Positions 1 to 9,722 of a stretch of DNA of 64,000 nt are shown here, in pieces. Below the pieces are notes generated by a model. The model was not told the origin of the DNA and ran no database searches. It saw only the letters and a list, made by a program, of their open reading frames with translations. The DNA comes from Tectiglobus sp965215755. Lineage in GTDB: Bacteria > Pseudomonadota > Alphaproteobacteria > Rhizobiales > Hyphomicrobiaceae. Within the stretch, counting starts at the first letter, position 1. Each line of letters opens with the position of its first letter. The DNA lies in contig OZ244119.1 in assembly GCA_965215755.1 (NCBI GenBank), positions 992,001 to 1,056,000 of the forward strand. Reading direction: 5' to 3'. The position numbers were made by a program, and so were the translations under genes.

Positions 1-486
1 ATTGCTGAGACGGGGCTTGATGCACTAGGTGCCGAAGTTAAACGCGCCGCCGACATTCGCTACCGAGGACAGGCGTTTGAGCTCGTCGTTGACCTGCCAC
101 CTGGCCCTTATACGGCGGGCAGTCAGTCGGCTCTGCTCAAGGCCTTCGAGTCGCACTACGTTGAGGCCTTTACCCGTACGCCTCCTGCAACGGAGGTTGA
201 GATCATCAATATCCGTGTTTCAGCGAAGCTAGATGTCGCTAGCGCATCGGAGTTGCAAGCTGGACATGGTGCGCGTGGCCAGCAGTCATCTGCGACTCGG
301 CTGGCCTACTTCCCGGAAAGCGCCGGTAAGATTGAGACGCCGGTTTACCAGAGAGCTTTGATTGCCAGCGGGCAAAAATACACGGGGCCGGCGATTATCG
401 AAGAACCGGAGTCGACCTTGATTGTCGGACCGGGAGGCACCTTCACGAAACAAGCCAGCGGCAACATCGTTGTCGAGATCAGCTAA
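1..486 (+). CDS. hyuA: Hydantoinase/oxoprolinase subunit A, C-terminal part (5' end outside window)
   Basis: The reading frame is open from base 1 and ends at TAA 484-486, giving the last 161 residues of an ATP-dependent N-methylhydantoinase/5-oxoprolinase A subunit. The recognisable C-terminal pattern is FELVVDLPPG, then a segment around IINIRV, then the family ending with YTGPAIIEEPESTLIVGPG. HyuA provides the ATP-dependent ring-opening half and works with HyuB in the cytoplasm on hydantoin-like or oxoproline-like rings. hyuB starts 15 bases downstream, so the two are one transcription unit. The substrate cannot be told from this fragment, and the ATP-binding N-terminus lies outside the window. 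Confidence 0.88.
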   Translation: MAETGLDALGAEVKRAADIRYRGQAFELVVDLPPGPYTAGSQSALLKAFESHYVEAFTRTPPATEVEIINIRVSAKLDVASASELQAGHGARGQQSSATRLAYFPESAGKIETPVYQRALIASGQKYTGPAIIEEPESTLIVGPGGTFTKQASGNIVVEIS

Positions 487-501
487 GGAAGGCCGAGCTC
501 A

Positions 502-2112
502 ATGCAGGACGTTCCGACGAAATTCGACGCGGTCACATTGGAAGTGCTTTGGACACGCTTGATTTCGACCGTTGACGAAGCGGCTAAGGCGTTACGGCGG
601 ACGTCGTTTTCGACATTGGTCAACGAATCCAATGATTTTTCCTGCGTTGTGACGGACGCCGAAGGATGTTCTCTTGCTCAAAACACAGAGAGCATTCCAT
701 CGTTCATCGGTACATTGCCGGTGTCGGTGAAAGCGTTCATCTCCGAAATTGGCAAGGACAACATGGTGCCGGGGGACATTCTGGTCACCAATACGCCCTG
801 GATCGCCACGGGTCATCTCAACGATATTACGGTGGCCAAACCGATTTTCCATAATGGCCAGATCGTGGCGTTTGCGGCATCGACAGCCCATGCCCCTGAT
901 ATTGGCGGCAAGGTGAGATCTGTTGAGTCGCGGGAGGTTTTCGAGGAAGGCTTCCATATTCCTCCGATGAAGATGGTAAGTGCCGGAGAACCCGACAGGA
1001 CCTTTTTCAAGTTGCTCCGCGCCGCTGTCAGGACACCTGACCAGACCGAAGGCGATGTCTGGGCGCAAGTGACAGGGCTCGATCTCATCGAACAGCGTGT
1101 GCAGGAGCTGCTGAAGGAGTATGACCTGCCCGACCTCGTAGACTTCGGCGGTGAAATTATGGGGCGGTGTGAGACGGCGATGCGGAAGGCTATTCGCGCG
1201 TTGCCGAATGGCACGTACCATTACGACATGCAGACAGACGGCATCGAGGAGCCTGTCCAATACCGGATAGCACTCCATGTTCGCGGCGATGCCATTCATG
1301 TTGACTACACAGGCACATCGGATCAGATCGGCTACGCCATCAATTGCACGATGACCTACACGTTTGCCATGACGTGCTATGCCCTGAAATGTGCCTTGCT
1401 GCCCGATCTGCCCAACAACGAAGGAATTTTTCGGTGTGTCTCGGTGGAGGCGCCGGAAGGCTCGATTGTCAATCCGACATTTCCAGTTGCGGTCGGTGGC
1501 CGGATGGCGACGGGCCATTATTTGCCGGTGATCGTATTTGGTGCGTTGGCGGCGATTATTCCGGAGCAGCTTATGGCAGCGTCCGGGTCGCCGCTATGGT
1601 CTGTCATTCAGACCGGCGTGCGTGATGATGGCCGAACCTATGCATCCGTCTTGTTCTTCAATGGCGGAATGGGCGCAACCCATCACAATGACGGGCAAAG
1701 CACATACGCTTGGCCGAGCAACGTTTCCAATGTGCCGATTGAGCTTATCGAACGTGAAAGCGGGCTGAAAATCTGTTCGAAAGAGTTACGCAGTGACAGT
1801 GGTGGCTCAGGTCAGCACCGGGGTGGCCTCGGGCAGGAGGTCGTGTTGGAGGTGACATCCAAATCGCCTGTCGGCATGATTTTCATGGCTGAAAGGTGTA
1901 AGTATCCGGCGCGCGGGATCGATGGTGGTGGTGACGGTGCCCGCGGCGAGGTTCTTATCGACGGTGAGGCGATTGACCATCGCAAGAACGTCGTGTTGCA
2001 GCATGGTCAGGTTGTGACCCTACGTACGCCCGGTGGTGCCGGTATTGGTGAGGCTCACAAGCGGAGCACTGCCGCCGTAATGAGAGACAAGGATCTCGGT
2101 TACGCTTCGTAA
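502..2112 (+). CDS. hyuB: Hydantoinase/oxoprolinase subunit B
   Basis: A full-length 536-residue HyuB-family protein, the partner of HyuA in ATP-dependent hydrolysis of N-methylhydantoin, 5-oxoproline or related cyclic amides. Family landmarks include the N-terminal DAVTLEVLWTRL, the segment NDFSCVVTDAEG, the conserved GDILVTNTPW and TGHLNDIT, and the Gly-rich C-terminal part SDSGGSGQHRGGLGQE. The size is normal for the family (about 520-580 residues). The ATG follows an AAGGAAGG-type purine stretch and lies 15 bases after the hyuA stop. The gene is convergent with the aminotransferase that follows. Assignment to the family is firm; the ring substrate is unknown. Confidence 0.93.
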   Translation: MQDVPTKFDAVTLEVLWTRLISTVDEAAKALRRTSFSTLVNESNDFSCVVTDAEGCSLAQNTESIPSFIGTLPVSVKAFISEIGKDNMVPGDILVTNTPWIATGHLNDITVAKPIFHNGQIVAFAASTAHAPDIGGKVRSVESREVFEEGFHIPPMKMVSAGEPDRTFFKLLRAAVRTPDQTEGDVWAQVTGLDLIEQRVQELLKEYDLPDLVDFGGEIMGRCETAMRKAIRALPNGTYHYDMQTDGIEEPVQYRIALHVRGDAIHVDYTGTSDQIGYAINCTMTYTFAMTCYALKCALLPDLPNNEGIFRCVSVEAPEGSIVNPTFPVAVGGRMATGHYLPVIVFGALAAIIPEQLMAASGSPLWSVIQTGVRDDGRTYASVLFFNGGMGATHHNDGQSTYAWPSNVSNVPIELIERESGLKICSKELRSDSGGSGQHRGGLGQEVVLEVTSKSPVGMIFMAERCKYPARGIDGGGDGARGEVLIDGEAIDHRKNVVLQHGQVVTLRTPGGAGIGEAHKRSTAAVMRDKDLGYAS

Positions 2113-2245
2113 GGCGTTGATTCAAAACGCTTTGTGACGAAGTGGGCGAGCTTTCTTCTATCGGGCGCTCCGAACAGTTCTATGCAGGTTTCCCGGACAC
2201 GGCGATGCAGGTTGTCCAGGAATGCCAATTTCGATGCACACTATT

Positions 2246-3454
2246 TTATTGCAGCGCGGCTGCTGCCTCCTGGATGCGTTCGCAGGCGCGCGTCAGGTCG
2301 TCGGTGGAGGCTGCGAATGAAATCCGGAAGTGTGGGGAGAGGCCGTATGCTGCACCATGGACGGTGGCGACGCCAAACTCGTCCATCAGATACATCACGA
2401 AGTCTTTGTCATTCTCGATACGTTTCCCGCCCGGTGTAGTTTTGCCGATCAGATCGGCGCAACTGGGGTAAACATAGAATGCTCCTTCCGGCGACCTGCA
2501 CTGGATTCCGGTGGCCTGATTGAGCATGGAAACAACCAGATCGCGTCGATCCTGAAACGCCTGGGCGCGTTCGCTGACGACGTCCTGTGGCCCGCTCAAT
2601 GCCGCGACTGCTGCAGCCTGACCGACCGAGGATGGTCCCGACGTTGCCTGAGATTGCATTTTCAGCATCTCGGCCAGAAGAGGCGCCGGACCGCCACAGA
2701 AGCCAATGCGGAAACCCGTCATCGCATAGGTTTTTGATACGCCATTGATGACAATCGTTCGATCTTTCAGGCTGGGCTCCACGGCTGCGATGGTTGCGCA
2801 GGTATTACCATCGAACACAATGTGTTCGTAGATATCATCTGTCATGACCCAGACGTGTGGGTGCCGCAGCAAGACATCGGCAAGCGCTCGCAAATCGTCT
2901 CGTGTGTAGACCGCTCCGGACGGGTTGGACGGTGAGTTAATAACCAGCCATTTGGTGGCCGGCGTGATGTGGCGTTCCAGCGTTTCGGCGTCCAGTTTGA
3001 AACCGCTTTCGGCAGAACACTGTATCAGCTTGGCAGTTCCATTTGCCAGTTGCACGACCTGCTCATAGGCTATCCAGAATGGCGTTGGAATAATGACTTC
3101 GTCGCCTGGCTCAACGGTTGCCATGATGGCATTGAATATGACCTGCTTGGCACCGGTCGAGACCATGACTTCGGAGGGCGTGTACTCGAGGCCATTGTCT
3201 CGCTTGAACTTTTCGATGACAGCGGCCTTCAAGGCCGCGGTGCCAGACATGGTCGTGTACTTGGTATCGCCATTCACCATGGCCTGGTGGGCGGCTTCAA
3301 TAACATGAGGTGGCGGCTGGAAATCCGGCTCACCGGAACTGAGAGCGATGACATCTTCGCCGGCGGCCTTCAATTCGCGGGCGCGCTGTGAAGCAAGTGC
3401 ACTTGGCGATGCCGAAATGCGGGATACGCGGGCTGCGGGCTTGAGTTCAGACAA
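2246..3454 (-). CDS. PLP-dependent class I/II aminotransferase (aspartate aminotransferase-like)
   Basis: A fold-type I aminotransferase of 402 residues. SSGEPDFQPPPHV near the N-terminus, KYTTMSGTAALK, the substrate-binding NSPSNPSGAVY, the DDIYEHIVFD segment and the PLP lysine in NGVSKTYAMTGFRIG are all present. I chose the TTG at 3454 because a GAGGGGG Shine-Dalgarno lies just upstream and because SELKPAARVSRISASPSA is where family members begin. The frame is open upstream to 3736, but that extension has no family resemblance and overlaps the promoter region of the divergent dehydrogenase. Neighbouring hydroxyacid dehydrogenase suggests amino acid/2-oxoacid interconversion. The specific amino acid is not determinable. 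Confidence 0.93.
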   Translation of the reverse strand: MSELKPAARVSRISASPSALASQRARELKAAGEDVIALSSGEPDFQPPPHVIEAAHQAMVNGDTKYTTMSGTAALKAAVIEKFKRDNGLEYTPSEVMVSTGAKQVIFNAIMATVEPGDEVIIPTPFWIAYEQVVQLANGTAKLIQCSAESGFKLDAETLERHITPATKWLVINSPSNPSGAVYTRDDLRALADVLLRHPHVWVMTDDIYEHIVFDGNTCATIAAVEPSLKDRTIVINGVSKTYAMTGFRIGFCGGPAPLLAEMLKMQSQATSGPSSVGQAAAVAALSGPQDVVSERAQAFQDRRDLVVSMLNQATGIQCRSPEGAFYVYPSCADLIGKTTPGGKRIENDKDFVMYLMDEFGVATVHGAAYGLSPHFRISFAASTDDLTRACERIQEAAAALQ

Positions 3455-3665
3455 TGGGAACCCCCTCACGAACGAGTCCAATTCAGAGATCGATGAGGAC
3501 TCATGCCATAAGCTGATCAATCGCGCTACTTCGTGCGGCGCGGCATTCTTAATCATCCCAGCTGGAATGATTGATGGTGATCTTCGTCGCGGTTGTCGTA
3601 TTCCCGTAGCCAGATCACATCGATCAAAGCTAGTCTTCGTAATAAAGAACACCCGGGAGGCAATC

Positions 3666-4655
3666 ATGGCAGCTAATCTGAAACGCATTCTCACGACGTC
3701 CTCGCTATCACCCGCTGGGCGCGCCGTGTTGGCCACACGCGATAATATTGAACTGGTTGAGTTCCCGCACCATCTGACTGGCGAGGACTTTCAGGCGAAG
3801 CTGCGCGAGCATGCGCCTGTCCACGCGGTCATTCTCGGAGCGACCCGCATGACGCAGGCCGAGCTCGACGCCGCTGAGGATATGAATGTGGTTGCCCGAG
3901 TTGGCGTGGGATACGACGCGATCGACATTCCAACGATGACCAAGAATAAAGTGCCTGTCATGATTGCCGGCACTGCCAACTCACCGTCTGTGGCCGAGCA
4001 GGCGTTGTTCATGATGCTCAATTTGGCGAAGCGTGCCAATGAACTCGACTCGATGGTGAGGGAAAACCGCTGGAATGATCGCTTCACCGCCGTTCCATTT
4101 GATCTCTTCGAGAAAGATGTGCTGGTGGTTGGTTTTGGCCGCATTGGATCGCGGACGGCTAAACGCTGTAACGCTTTGGAGATGAAGGTTCACGTTTACG
4201 ACCCATACAAGTCCGATGAGGAGATTGGCGCTGCCGGCTGTATTGCTGTCAAAGATCTCGACGCAGCGGTCGCGCAGGCGGATTTCATCTCTCTGCATTG
4301 TCCAAAGACACCAGATACCCTCAACCTCTTCGATGCAGATCGCATTGGGCGTATGAAGCCCACCGCTTATCTTGTGAACACGGCACGTGGTGGCATCGTC
4401 AACGAGGCGGCGCTACATGCGGCGCTGGTTGAGAAGAAGATCGCAGGTGCCGGGCTTGATGTGCTCGAGCTTGAACCGCCTTCCGAAGACAATCCGCTGA
4501 TGAAGCTGGATAGCGTCCTGCTCGCGCCCCACATGGCTGGCGTTACCAAGGAGGCAATGGGCCGGATGGGTGAGGCTGCTGCCAAGAATATTCTGAGCGT
4601 ATTTGATGGCGTGCCGACACGAGAGAACATGATCAACCCGGAGATCCTGGATTGA
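3666..4655 (+). CDS. D-isomer-specific 2-hydroxyacid dehydrogenase (phosphoglycerate dehydrogenase-like)
   Basis: A 329-residue NAD-dependent D-2-hydroxyacid dehydrogenase. The order is an N-terminal catalytic half, the Rossmann motif VVGFGRIGSRTAKR, the NTARGGIVNEAAL segment holding the catalytic Arg, and the catalytic His in LAPHMAGVTKEAM. The ATG at 3666 follows GGGAGG at 3654-3659 with good spacing. The same frame is open further upstream to 3348, but that part is antisense to the aminotransferase N-terminus. It lacks the ACT domain of long SerA proteins, so it could equally be a glyoxylate or hydroxypyruvate reductase. It is transcribed divergently from the aminotransferase. Confidence 0.92.
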   Translation: MAANLKRILTTSSLSPAGRAVLATRDNIELVEFPHHLTGEDFQAKLREHAPVHAVILGATRMTQAELDAAEDMNVVARVGVGYDAIDIPTMTKNKVPVMIAGTANSPSVAEQALFMMLNLAKRANELDSMVRENRWNDRFTAVPFDLFEKDVLVVGFGRIGSRTAKRCNALEMKVHVYDPYKSDEEIGAAGCIAVKDLDAAVAQADFISLHCPKTPDTLNLFDADRIGRMKPTAYLVNTARGGIVNEAALHAALVEKKIAGAGLDVLELEPPSEDNPLMKLDSVLLAPHMAGVTKEAMGRMGEAAAKNILSVFDGVPTRENMINPEILD

Positions 4656-4724
4656 TTCCGAGGGTGTTCTGATCCAAGGGCAATCTACTCATCCAGATGC
4701 GAGAGCTCTAACGGCTTTGATCCT

Positions 4725-4756
4725 GGCTCGTCCGACATGCGCGGACGGGCCTTTTT
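4725..4756 (+). terminator. Rho-independent terminator after the hydroxyacid dehydrogenase
   Basis: A strong GC-rich stem with arms GGCTCGTCCG and CGGACGGGCC, one G-T pair and a 6-7 base loop, is followed by TTTTT. It sits about 70 bases past the dehydrogenase stop and should end that transcript. Apart from this hairpin I see nothing in the 326-base gap between 4656 and 4982. Confidence 0.85.
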
Positions 4757-4982
4757 CATGGGTCGGAAAGAGACGTGGCCACCAAGCAGATTGTCACTCA
4801 CGCGTCATGACGTATATCAATTTTCGCCGATATGGCGCGACGCGATACTTATGGCCGGACCCGTCATTGGTCGAAGCCATCATCAACTGACTGAGCCCCT
4901 CGGAAGCCATCCGAACCGTTCGCCCACTAAAAGGTAGTACCCACGCCGGTTGGCATTGGACTGATCGCATTCCTGTTGAGCG

Positions 4983-6530
4983 CTACGGCTTCTCCTTACT
5001 GGCTGGCCAATATCGATCCCTGAGCTCGCGCTTGTAGAGTTTGCCTGTGGCTGATCGTGGCAACTCGGCTTCGAAGTCAATCGAGCGGGGGCACTTTATG
5101 CTCGCGAGGTGTTCCTTGCAGTAGATGATAAGTTCGTCGGCCAGGGCGTCATCTGGTGTTTCTCCCGGTGCCAGCTGGACGACCGCCTTAACTTCTTCGC
5201 CAAGGTCAGCGTTGGGCACGCCGAAGACCGCAGCGTCGGCGACTTTCGGGTGGGTGATCAGCAGGTTCTCAGCTTCTTGAGGATAGATATTGACGCCACC
5301 CGAGATGATCATGAATGACGCCCGATCTGTTAGATACAGATAGCCATCGTCATCGAGGTAGCCAATATCACCAACGGTGGCCATTGTGCCGTCTGGCGTT
5401 CGTGACTCGGTGGTTTTCTCTGGGTCGTTGAAGTACTCGAATGGTTCAGCTGTCTTGAACCATAGTTTTCCAGGTGTGCCGGTTGGGCATGGCTTGAGAT
5501 CGTCATCAAGAACCGAAAGTTCGCCAAACTTGACGCGACCCACTGTGCCTTTGTGGTTTAGCCATTCGACGGTTGTGCAGTCCGCAAAACCTAGGCCTTC
5601 GGTTGCACCGTAATATTCGTAAATGATTGGACCCCACCAATCGATCATTTGTTCCTTGATCGGTATGGGGCAGGGAGCGGCGGCGTGAATGGCTATTTCC
5701 AATGACGACAAATCGTATTCTTTGCGGACGGCTTCGGGCAACTTGAGGAGGCGAGAGAACATCGTTGGCACAAGCTGCGTGTGCGTGACGCGGTACTGTT
5801 CAACAAGCTGCAGGAAGCGCTCGGGATCAAAGCGCTCCATAACTATGGCCGTGCCGCCTTGGCGGATTGTCAGGCTGACGCCGCCATGCGGTGCTGCGTG
5901 ATAGAGTGGTGCCGGTGACAAGTAGACCATGCCATCGCGCATTTGCCAGGCGCCCGCGATGAAGGACGTATAAGGCGTCGCGCCATTCGGTGGCAGGTCA
6001 GGCAACGGCCGCAATATACCCTTTGGCCGCCCTGTCGTGCCGGAGGAATACAGCATGGCCGTGCCAAGCGCTTCGTCTGCGATCGGTGTGTCGGGAAATG
6101 ATTGCGTGGCCATTTCAAGATTGATCAGGTGGTTGCCATCTCCCTCAGCGTCAACGACGAGACATAGCTTGACATTTGGGCACTGCTTTAAGGCCGCAAC
6201 GGCGACGTCGCACTTCTGAGCAGACGTGATCAGGACCTGAGACTGTGAGTTGTTGATGATATAGGCAATTTCATCCGGCGTCAGGAAAGAGTTGATGCAT
6301 GTGTAATAGAGGCCCGATCGCGCGCCAGCGCCACAGCATTCGATGAAGTGCAGGTTGTTTTCCATGAAGATGGCGTAGTGGTCGCCGCGGCGGAGTCCTT
6401 CGGCGCGAAGCAAATGCGCCAGCCGGTTGGAGCGTGCTTCAAGCTGTGCGTAGGTCATCTGGTCGCCGGTGCCGGTCATGATGAATGCAGCTCTGCTCGC
6501 GTGGGTTTTTGCGTGTGCGCCCGAGTACAT
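4983..6530 (-). CDS. AMP-forming acyl-CoA synthetase/ligase
   Basis: A 515-residue member of the adenylate-forming acyl-CoA synthetase family, which activates carboxylic acids to acyl-CoA via acyl-AMP. The P-loop LYSSGTTGRPKG, the YYGATEG motif, the GDIGYLDDDGYLYLTDR adenylation signature, SGGVNIYPQEAEN, and the C-terminal catalytic Lys in RSATGKLYKREL are all visible. The start at 6530 has GGAGAG five bases upstream; the longer open frame to 6719 adds a non-homologous tail overlapping the divergent gene. Together with the divergent acyl-CoA dehydrogenase it suggests a small acyl-CoA oxidation unit. The acyl substrate is unknown. Confidence 0.93.
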   Translation of the reverse strand: MYSGAHAKTHASRAAFIMTGTGDQMTYAQLEARSNRLAHLLRAEGLRRGDHYAIFMENNLHFIECCGAGARSGLYYTCINSFLTPDEIAYIINNSQSQVLITSAQKCDVAVAALKQCPNVKLCLVVDAEGDGNHLINLEMATQSFPDTPIADEALGTAMLYSSGTTGRPKGILRPLPDLPPNGATPYTSFIAGAWQMRDGMVYLSPAPLYHAAPHGGVSLTIRQGGTAIVMERFDPERFLQLVEQYRVTHTQLVPTMFSRLLKLPEAVRKEYDLSSLEIAIHAAAPCPIPIKEQMIDWWGPIIYEYYGATEGLGFADCTTVEWLNHKGTVGRVKFGELSVLDDDLKPCPTGTPGKLWFKTAEPFEYFNDPEKTTESRTPDGTMATVGDIGYLDDDGYLYLTDRASFMIISGGVNIYPQEAENLLITHPKVADAAVFGVPNADLGEEVKAVVQLAPGETPDDALADELIIYCKEHLASIKCPRSIDFEAELPRSATGKLYKRELRDRYWPASKEKP

Positions 6531-6755
6531 CAGTCTCTCCGATTCAGATCCGCAGGCACGATAGCATCGGGAGGTGATTTTTGATCTGATATCGTACTGG
6601 CTTCCATGTACCATCTTGGCGTTGGGCGCCGTTACGCAGATGATGCTAGAGTTCCGTTTCGTTGAGGAGTTTGTGTTGGGGCACTCTGCTTCCACAGGTG
6701 GGTGCATGAGCCGGAACACCAGTTAGGGTTGAGCAATTCCCGTATCGCCAGGAGC

Positions 6756-7901
6756 ATGGCTTTGGATATTCCACGTACAGTCTTTGAGCCGGAACACGAA
6801 TTATTCCGGCGATCGGTGGCTGCATTCCTTGATCGAGAAGTCGCCCCGCATTACGCAGATTGGGAGAAAGACGGCCAAGTCAGTCGAGAGGTTTGGCGCA
6901 AGGCGGGTGATGAGGGCCTGCTCCTGACTACCATGCCGGAAGAGTACGGCGGGGCCGGCGGTGATTTCCGGACAGCTGCGATTATCATTGAGGAGCTGGC
7001 GGCGCGTGCGTTCGCAGCACCCGGCTACACCCTGCATTCTGAGATTGTTGCCCCGTACATCTTGCACTACGGCACCGCAGAGCAGAAGCAGCAATGGTTG
7101 CCGAGAATGGCAAGCGGGGAGGCCATTGCGTCGATTGCGATGACTGAGCCGGGCACTGGGAGTGATGTTCAGGGAATTCGGACGACCGCAATCCGCGACG
7201 GCAATGAATTCGTCGTCAACGGGTCAAAGACATTCATCACCAATGGTGAGCTAGCGGACCTGGTCATGGTTGCCTGCAAGACCGATCCAGATGCAGGGGC
7301 CAAGGGCGTCAGTCTGGTGATGGTCGAAACCGACCGGGCAGGCTTCTCTCGCGGAAAGAAACTCGAAAAAATGGGAGAGAAGGCGCAGGACGTTGCAGAG
7401 TTGTTTTTTGACGATGTCCGGGTGCCGCCGTCCAATCTGTTGGGTGAAGAGGGGCGCGGCTTTGCGGCGATGATGGATGAGCTTCCCCAGGAACGCTTGA
7501 TCGTCGTTATGGGGGCGGTGGCCACAATGGAGGCTGCGCTGCAGTGGACGGTCGACTATACAACTGACCGGAAGGCCTTCGGTCAGCCGATCATTTCATT
7601 CCAAAACACACGCTTCAAACTGGCCGAGTTGAAGACTGAGATCGCAATTGCGCGGACGTTTGCCGATAAGTGCCTGGAGTTACATCTCGAAGGCAAGCTT
7701 GATGTGCCGACCGCTGCCGGTGCCAAATTCTGGATTACGGAACTTGAACAGAAGGTGCTCGATACCTGTCTGCAGTTCTTCGGTGGTTATGGCTACATGA
7801 TGGAGTTCCCAATCGCGCGCGCCTACACCAATGCACGCGTGCATCGGATCTATGCTGGGACAAATGAGATCATGCGCGAAATCGTTGCGCGGAGCTTGTA
7901 G
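6756..7901 (+). CDS. Acyl-CoA dehydrogenase
   Basis: A 381-residue flavin acyl-CoA dehydrogenase. The family signatures IAMTEPGTGSDVQGIRTTA and VNGSKTFITNG (FAD/substrate region), QERLIVVMGAVATMEAAL, and the C-terminal QFFGGYGYMMEFP and RIYAGTNEIMREI are present, so the enzyme looks intact. It oxidises acyl-CoA to enoyl-CoA and passes electrons to ETF. The start is uncertain. The ATG at 6756 gives the usual family N-terminus MALDIPRTVF but its AGGAG lies only one base upstream. A GTG at 6702 is the alternative. It is divergent from the acyl-CoA synthetase and likely co-regulated with it. Confidence 0.93.
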   Translation: MALDIPRTVFEPEHELFRRSVAAFLDREVAPHYADWEKDGQVSREVWRKAGDEGLLLTTMPEEYGGAGGDFRTAAIIIEELAARAFAAPGYTLHSEIVAPYILHYGTAEQKQQWLPRMASGEAIASIAMTEPGTGSDVQGIRTTAIRDGNEFVVNGSKTFITNGELADLVMVACKTDPDAGAKGVSLVMVETDRAGFSRGKKLEKMGEKAQDVAELFFDDVRVPPSNLLGEEGRGFAAMMDELPQERLIVVMGAVATMEAALQWTVDYTTDRKAFGQPIISFQNTRFKLAELKTEIAIARTFADKCLELHLEGKLDVPTAAGAKFWITELEQKVLDTCLQFFGGYGYMMEFPIARAYTNARVHRIYAGTNEIMREIVARSL

Positions 7902-7993
7902 GGCAGCTCTTCGAACTATCTGGTTGGATTGGGCGGCTGCCGGTGCTTATGTGCTGGTTCGCAGCGGTCAACGGCGAGTGTGAACGCTACAGC

Positions 7994-8443
7994 CTAATTG
8001 TCTGCGCCGGTATGCTCGGGCCACATCCGATCGATGAACCTGACAAGGAATGCCGTGCTCAATCCGAAATTCAGTACACCGGCCACGGCAGCCATCGCGC
8101 CAAACAATCTCGCATCAGGACGTAGTGTGACGTCGCCGTAACCGACGGTTGTGTAGGTCACGAGCGAAAAGTAGATCGCATCATCCAAAGTTGGAAGGGC
8201 ACCGATTGCGAGGATGGCTGCGGCCCATAACCAGACAGGAATGGTGTGCGCAACGACGACAGCTGCTAATGCCGTTGCGGTCAGCAAAATGGGACGGAGC
8301 AATTGCTTATCGCCGATGCGGTCGTTGATCCTGCGCAGGATCATTATTCCGCCAAGCAGAACCGCGATATGGACGACAGAACTGGCGCCAAGGCCCAAGC
8401 TTCCCAGCATGATCTGAGTGAATATATCGACTTGTCCGTTCAT
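7994..8443 (-). CDS. Two-transmembrane potassium channel family protein
   Basis: A 149-residue membrane protein with hydrophobic segments near the N-terminus (LGASSVVHIAVLLGGIMIL), in the middle, and flanking a pore loop. The selectivity filter TTVGYGDV is clear, placing it in the ion_trans_2 family of minimal K+ channels. No cytoplasmic RCK or cyclic-nucleotide domain follows. The ATG at 8443 is preferred; an upstream TTG at 8482 would add 13 residues. It is divergent from the RND efflux adaptor, with a roughly 100-base shared upstream region. Function beyond cation conductance is unknown. Confidence 0.85.
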   Translation of the reverse strand: MNGQVDIFTQIMLGSLGLGASSVVHIAVLLGGIMILRRINDRIGDKQLLRPILLTATALAAVVVAHTIPVWLWAAAILAIGALPTLDDAIYFSLVTYTTVGYGDVTLRPDARLFGAMAAVAGVLNFGLSTAFLVRFIDRMWPEHTGADN

Positions 8444-8544
8444 GAGCCCCGCTACTTCTATCCAGATAGACACTGATTGCAATCACTAGATATTCCGTGA
8501 ATAGTCTTGTCGGAAAAACTTGAACATTGGGAGACGTGCAGACG

Positions 8545-9660
8545 ATGCAAACCGTATGGAGATCTCCAGTCAGACTGGCTTTTGCTCTACTCGCATTTTT
8601 CCTCCTGTCAATCTCTGCAGTGCATGGGCAGGCACCTGGTGGTGAAGCCCCAAGTGTGATCATTCAGACGATTGAAGAGAAGGATGTGACACCGGAGTTT
8701 CGCTATGTCGGACGCATTGTAGCGGTTGATAGGGTCGACATTCGTGCGCGCGTCGCCGGAATTATCGAGAAACGGAATTTTCTTGAAGGGCTGACGGTTA
8801 AGAAGGGACAGGTCTTATTCGAGCTGGAGAAAGAGGAATACCAGGTCGTTGTCGATCAGCGAAAGGCGGAGCTGGCTAGTGCCCGGGCCAAACTGGTCAA
8901 TGCTGAAGCCGACTTTAAGCGCAAGACGTCGCTACAAGGCCGCAGTGTTGTTTCGGATGCATCACTTGATGAGTCGCGGGCTGGAAAGCTGTCTGCTGAA
9001 GCAGATGTTCTAAAGGCTGAAGCCGCGCTGCGCGCTGCAGAGCTGAACCTGGGATATGCGACTATTGTCAGTCCGATATCAGGCAAGATCAGCACCGCCA
9101 GTTACAGTGTTGGTAGTCTCGTGACAACAACCAGTGATCCGCTTGCGACCGTTACCAGTGTTGACCCGATTTATGTCACGATTGGAGTGAGCGAAAAGCA
9201 GCTGATTGATACGCGGAAACGCGGTGTTGACCTGAAGAATCCGCCCGTCGCGCCGTCCCTGCGTTTGTCAGACGGGACCGACTATGATTTACCCGGTGCC
9301 TTCAATTACCTCGCACCAGAAGTCAATCAGAGCACCGATACGATCACAGCACGTGCTCAATTTCCCAACCCGAAGGGCGTGCTGCTTCCAGGGCAGTTCG
9401 TGACAGTGGTCATTCGTCCCAAAAAGACTGAGCGTTCGATCGTCGTGCCGCAGGTGGCGGTTCAGCGCGATAGTGAAGGTTACTTTGTTCTCGTGGTTGA
9501 TCGGGAAAACAAGGTCGAGGTTCGGCGTATCACGGCAGAGCGGCAGATCGAGACAGACTGGGTTGTCTCAAACGGCTTGGCGACCGGCGAGCGTGTCATT
9601 ATTGACGGTGTCCAGAAGGTCAGACCAGCGATGGTCGTCAATCCGGTCAAAGCGTCCTAG
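8545..9660 (+). CDS. RND efflux system periplasmic adaptor (membrane fusion protein)
   Basis: A 371-residue HlyD/AcrA-type periplasmic adaptor. A signal sequence (LAFALLAFFLLSISAVHG, cleavage near HG-QA) is followed by a lipoyl/barrel-sandwich half with YVGRIVAVDRVDIRARVAG and ILFELEKEEY-like segments, an Ala/Lys-rich alpha-hairpin, and the returning half LGYATIVSPISGKIS. No lipobox cysteine is seen. It links the inner-membrane pump encoded 62 bases downstream to an outer-membrane channel; no TolC-like gene is present here. The ATG at 8545 has GGGAG upstream; a TTG at 8527 would add six residues. Confidence 0.93.
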   Translation: MQTVWRSPVRLAFALLAFFLLSISAVHGQAPGGEAPSVIIQTIEEKDVTPEFRYVGRIVAVDRVDIRARVAGIIEKRNFLEGLTVKKGQVLFELEKEEYQVVVDQRKAELASARAKLVNAEADFKRKTSLQGRSVVSDASLDESRAGKLSAEADVLKAEAALRAAELNLGYATIVSPISGKISTASYSVGSLVTTTSDPLATVTSVDPIYVTIGVSEKQLIDTRKRGVDLKNPPVAPSLRLSDGTDYDLPGAFNYLAPEVNQSTDTITARAQFPNPKGVLLPGQFVTVVIRPKKTERSIVVPQVAVQRDSEGYFVLVVDRENKVEVRRITAERQIETDWVVSNGLATGERVIIDGVQKVRPAMVVNPVKAS

Positions 9661-9722
9661 CGCGGTCATATAGTTGACGATGCAATTCTTCAAACGACCT
9701 GACATGCTCCAGTGAGGCAACC

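Noticed and set aside
592..1518. A 308-codon minus-strand frame inside hyuB
   Set aside because: It is antisense to a well-supported HyuB protein, rich in His, Arg and Cys as expected of a shadow frame, and has no family pattern.
2113..2160. A terminator after hyuB
   Set aside because: A weak GCGTT/AACGC stem is visible near 2113-2132, but the arms are short and no proper T-run follows.
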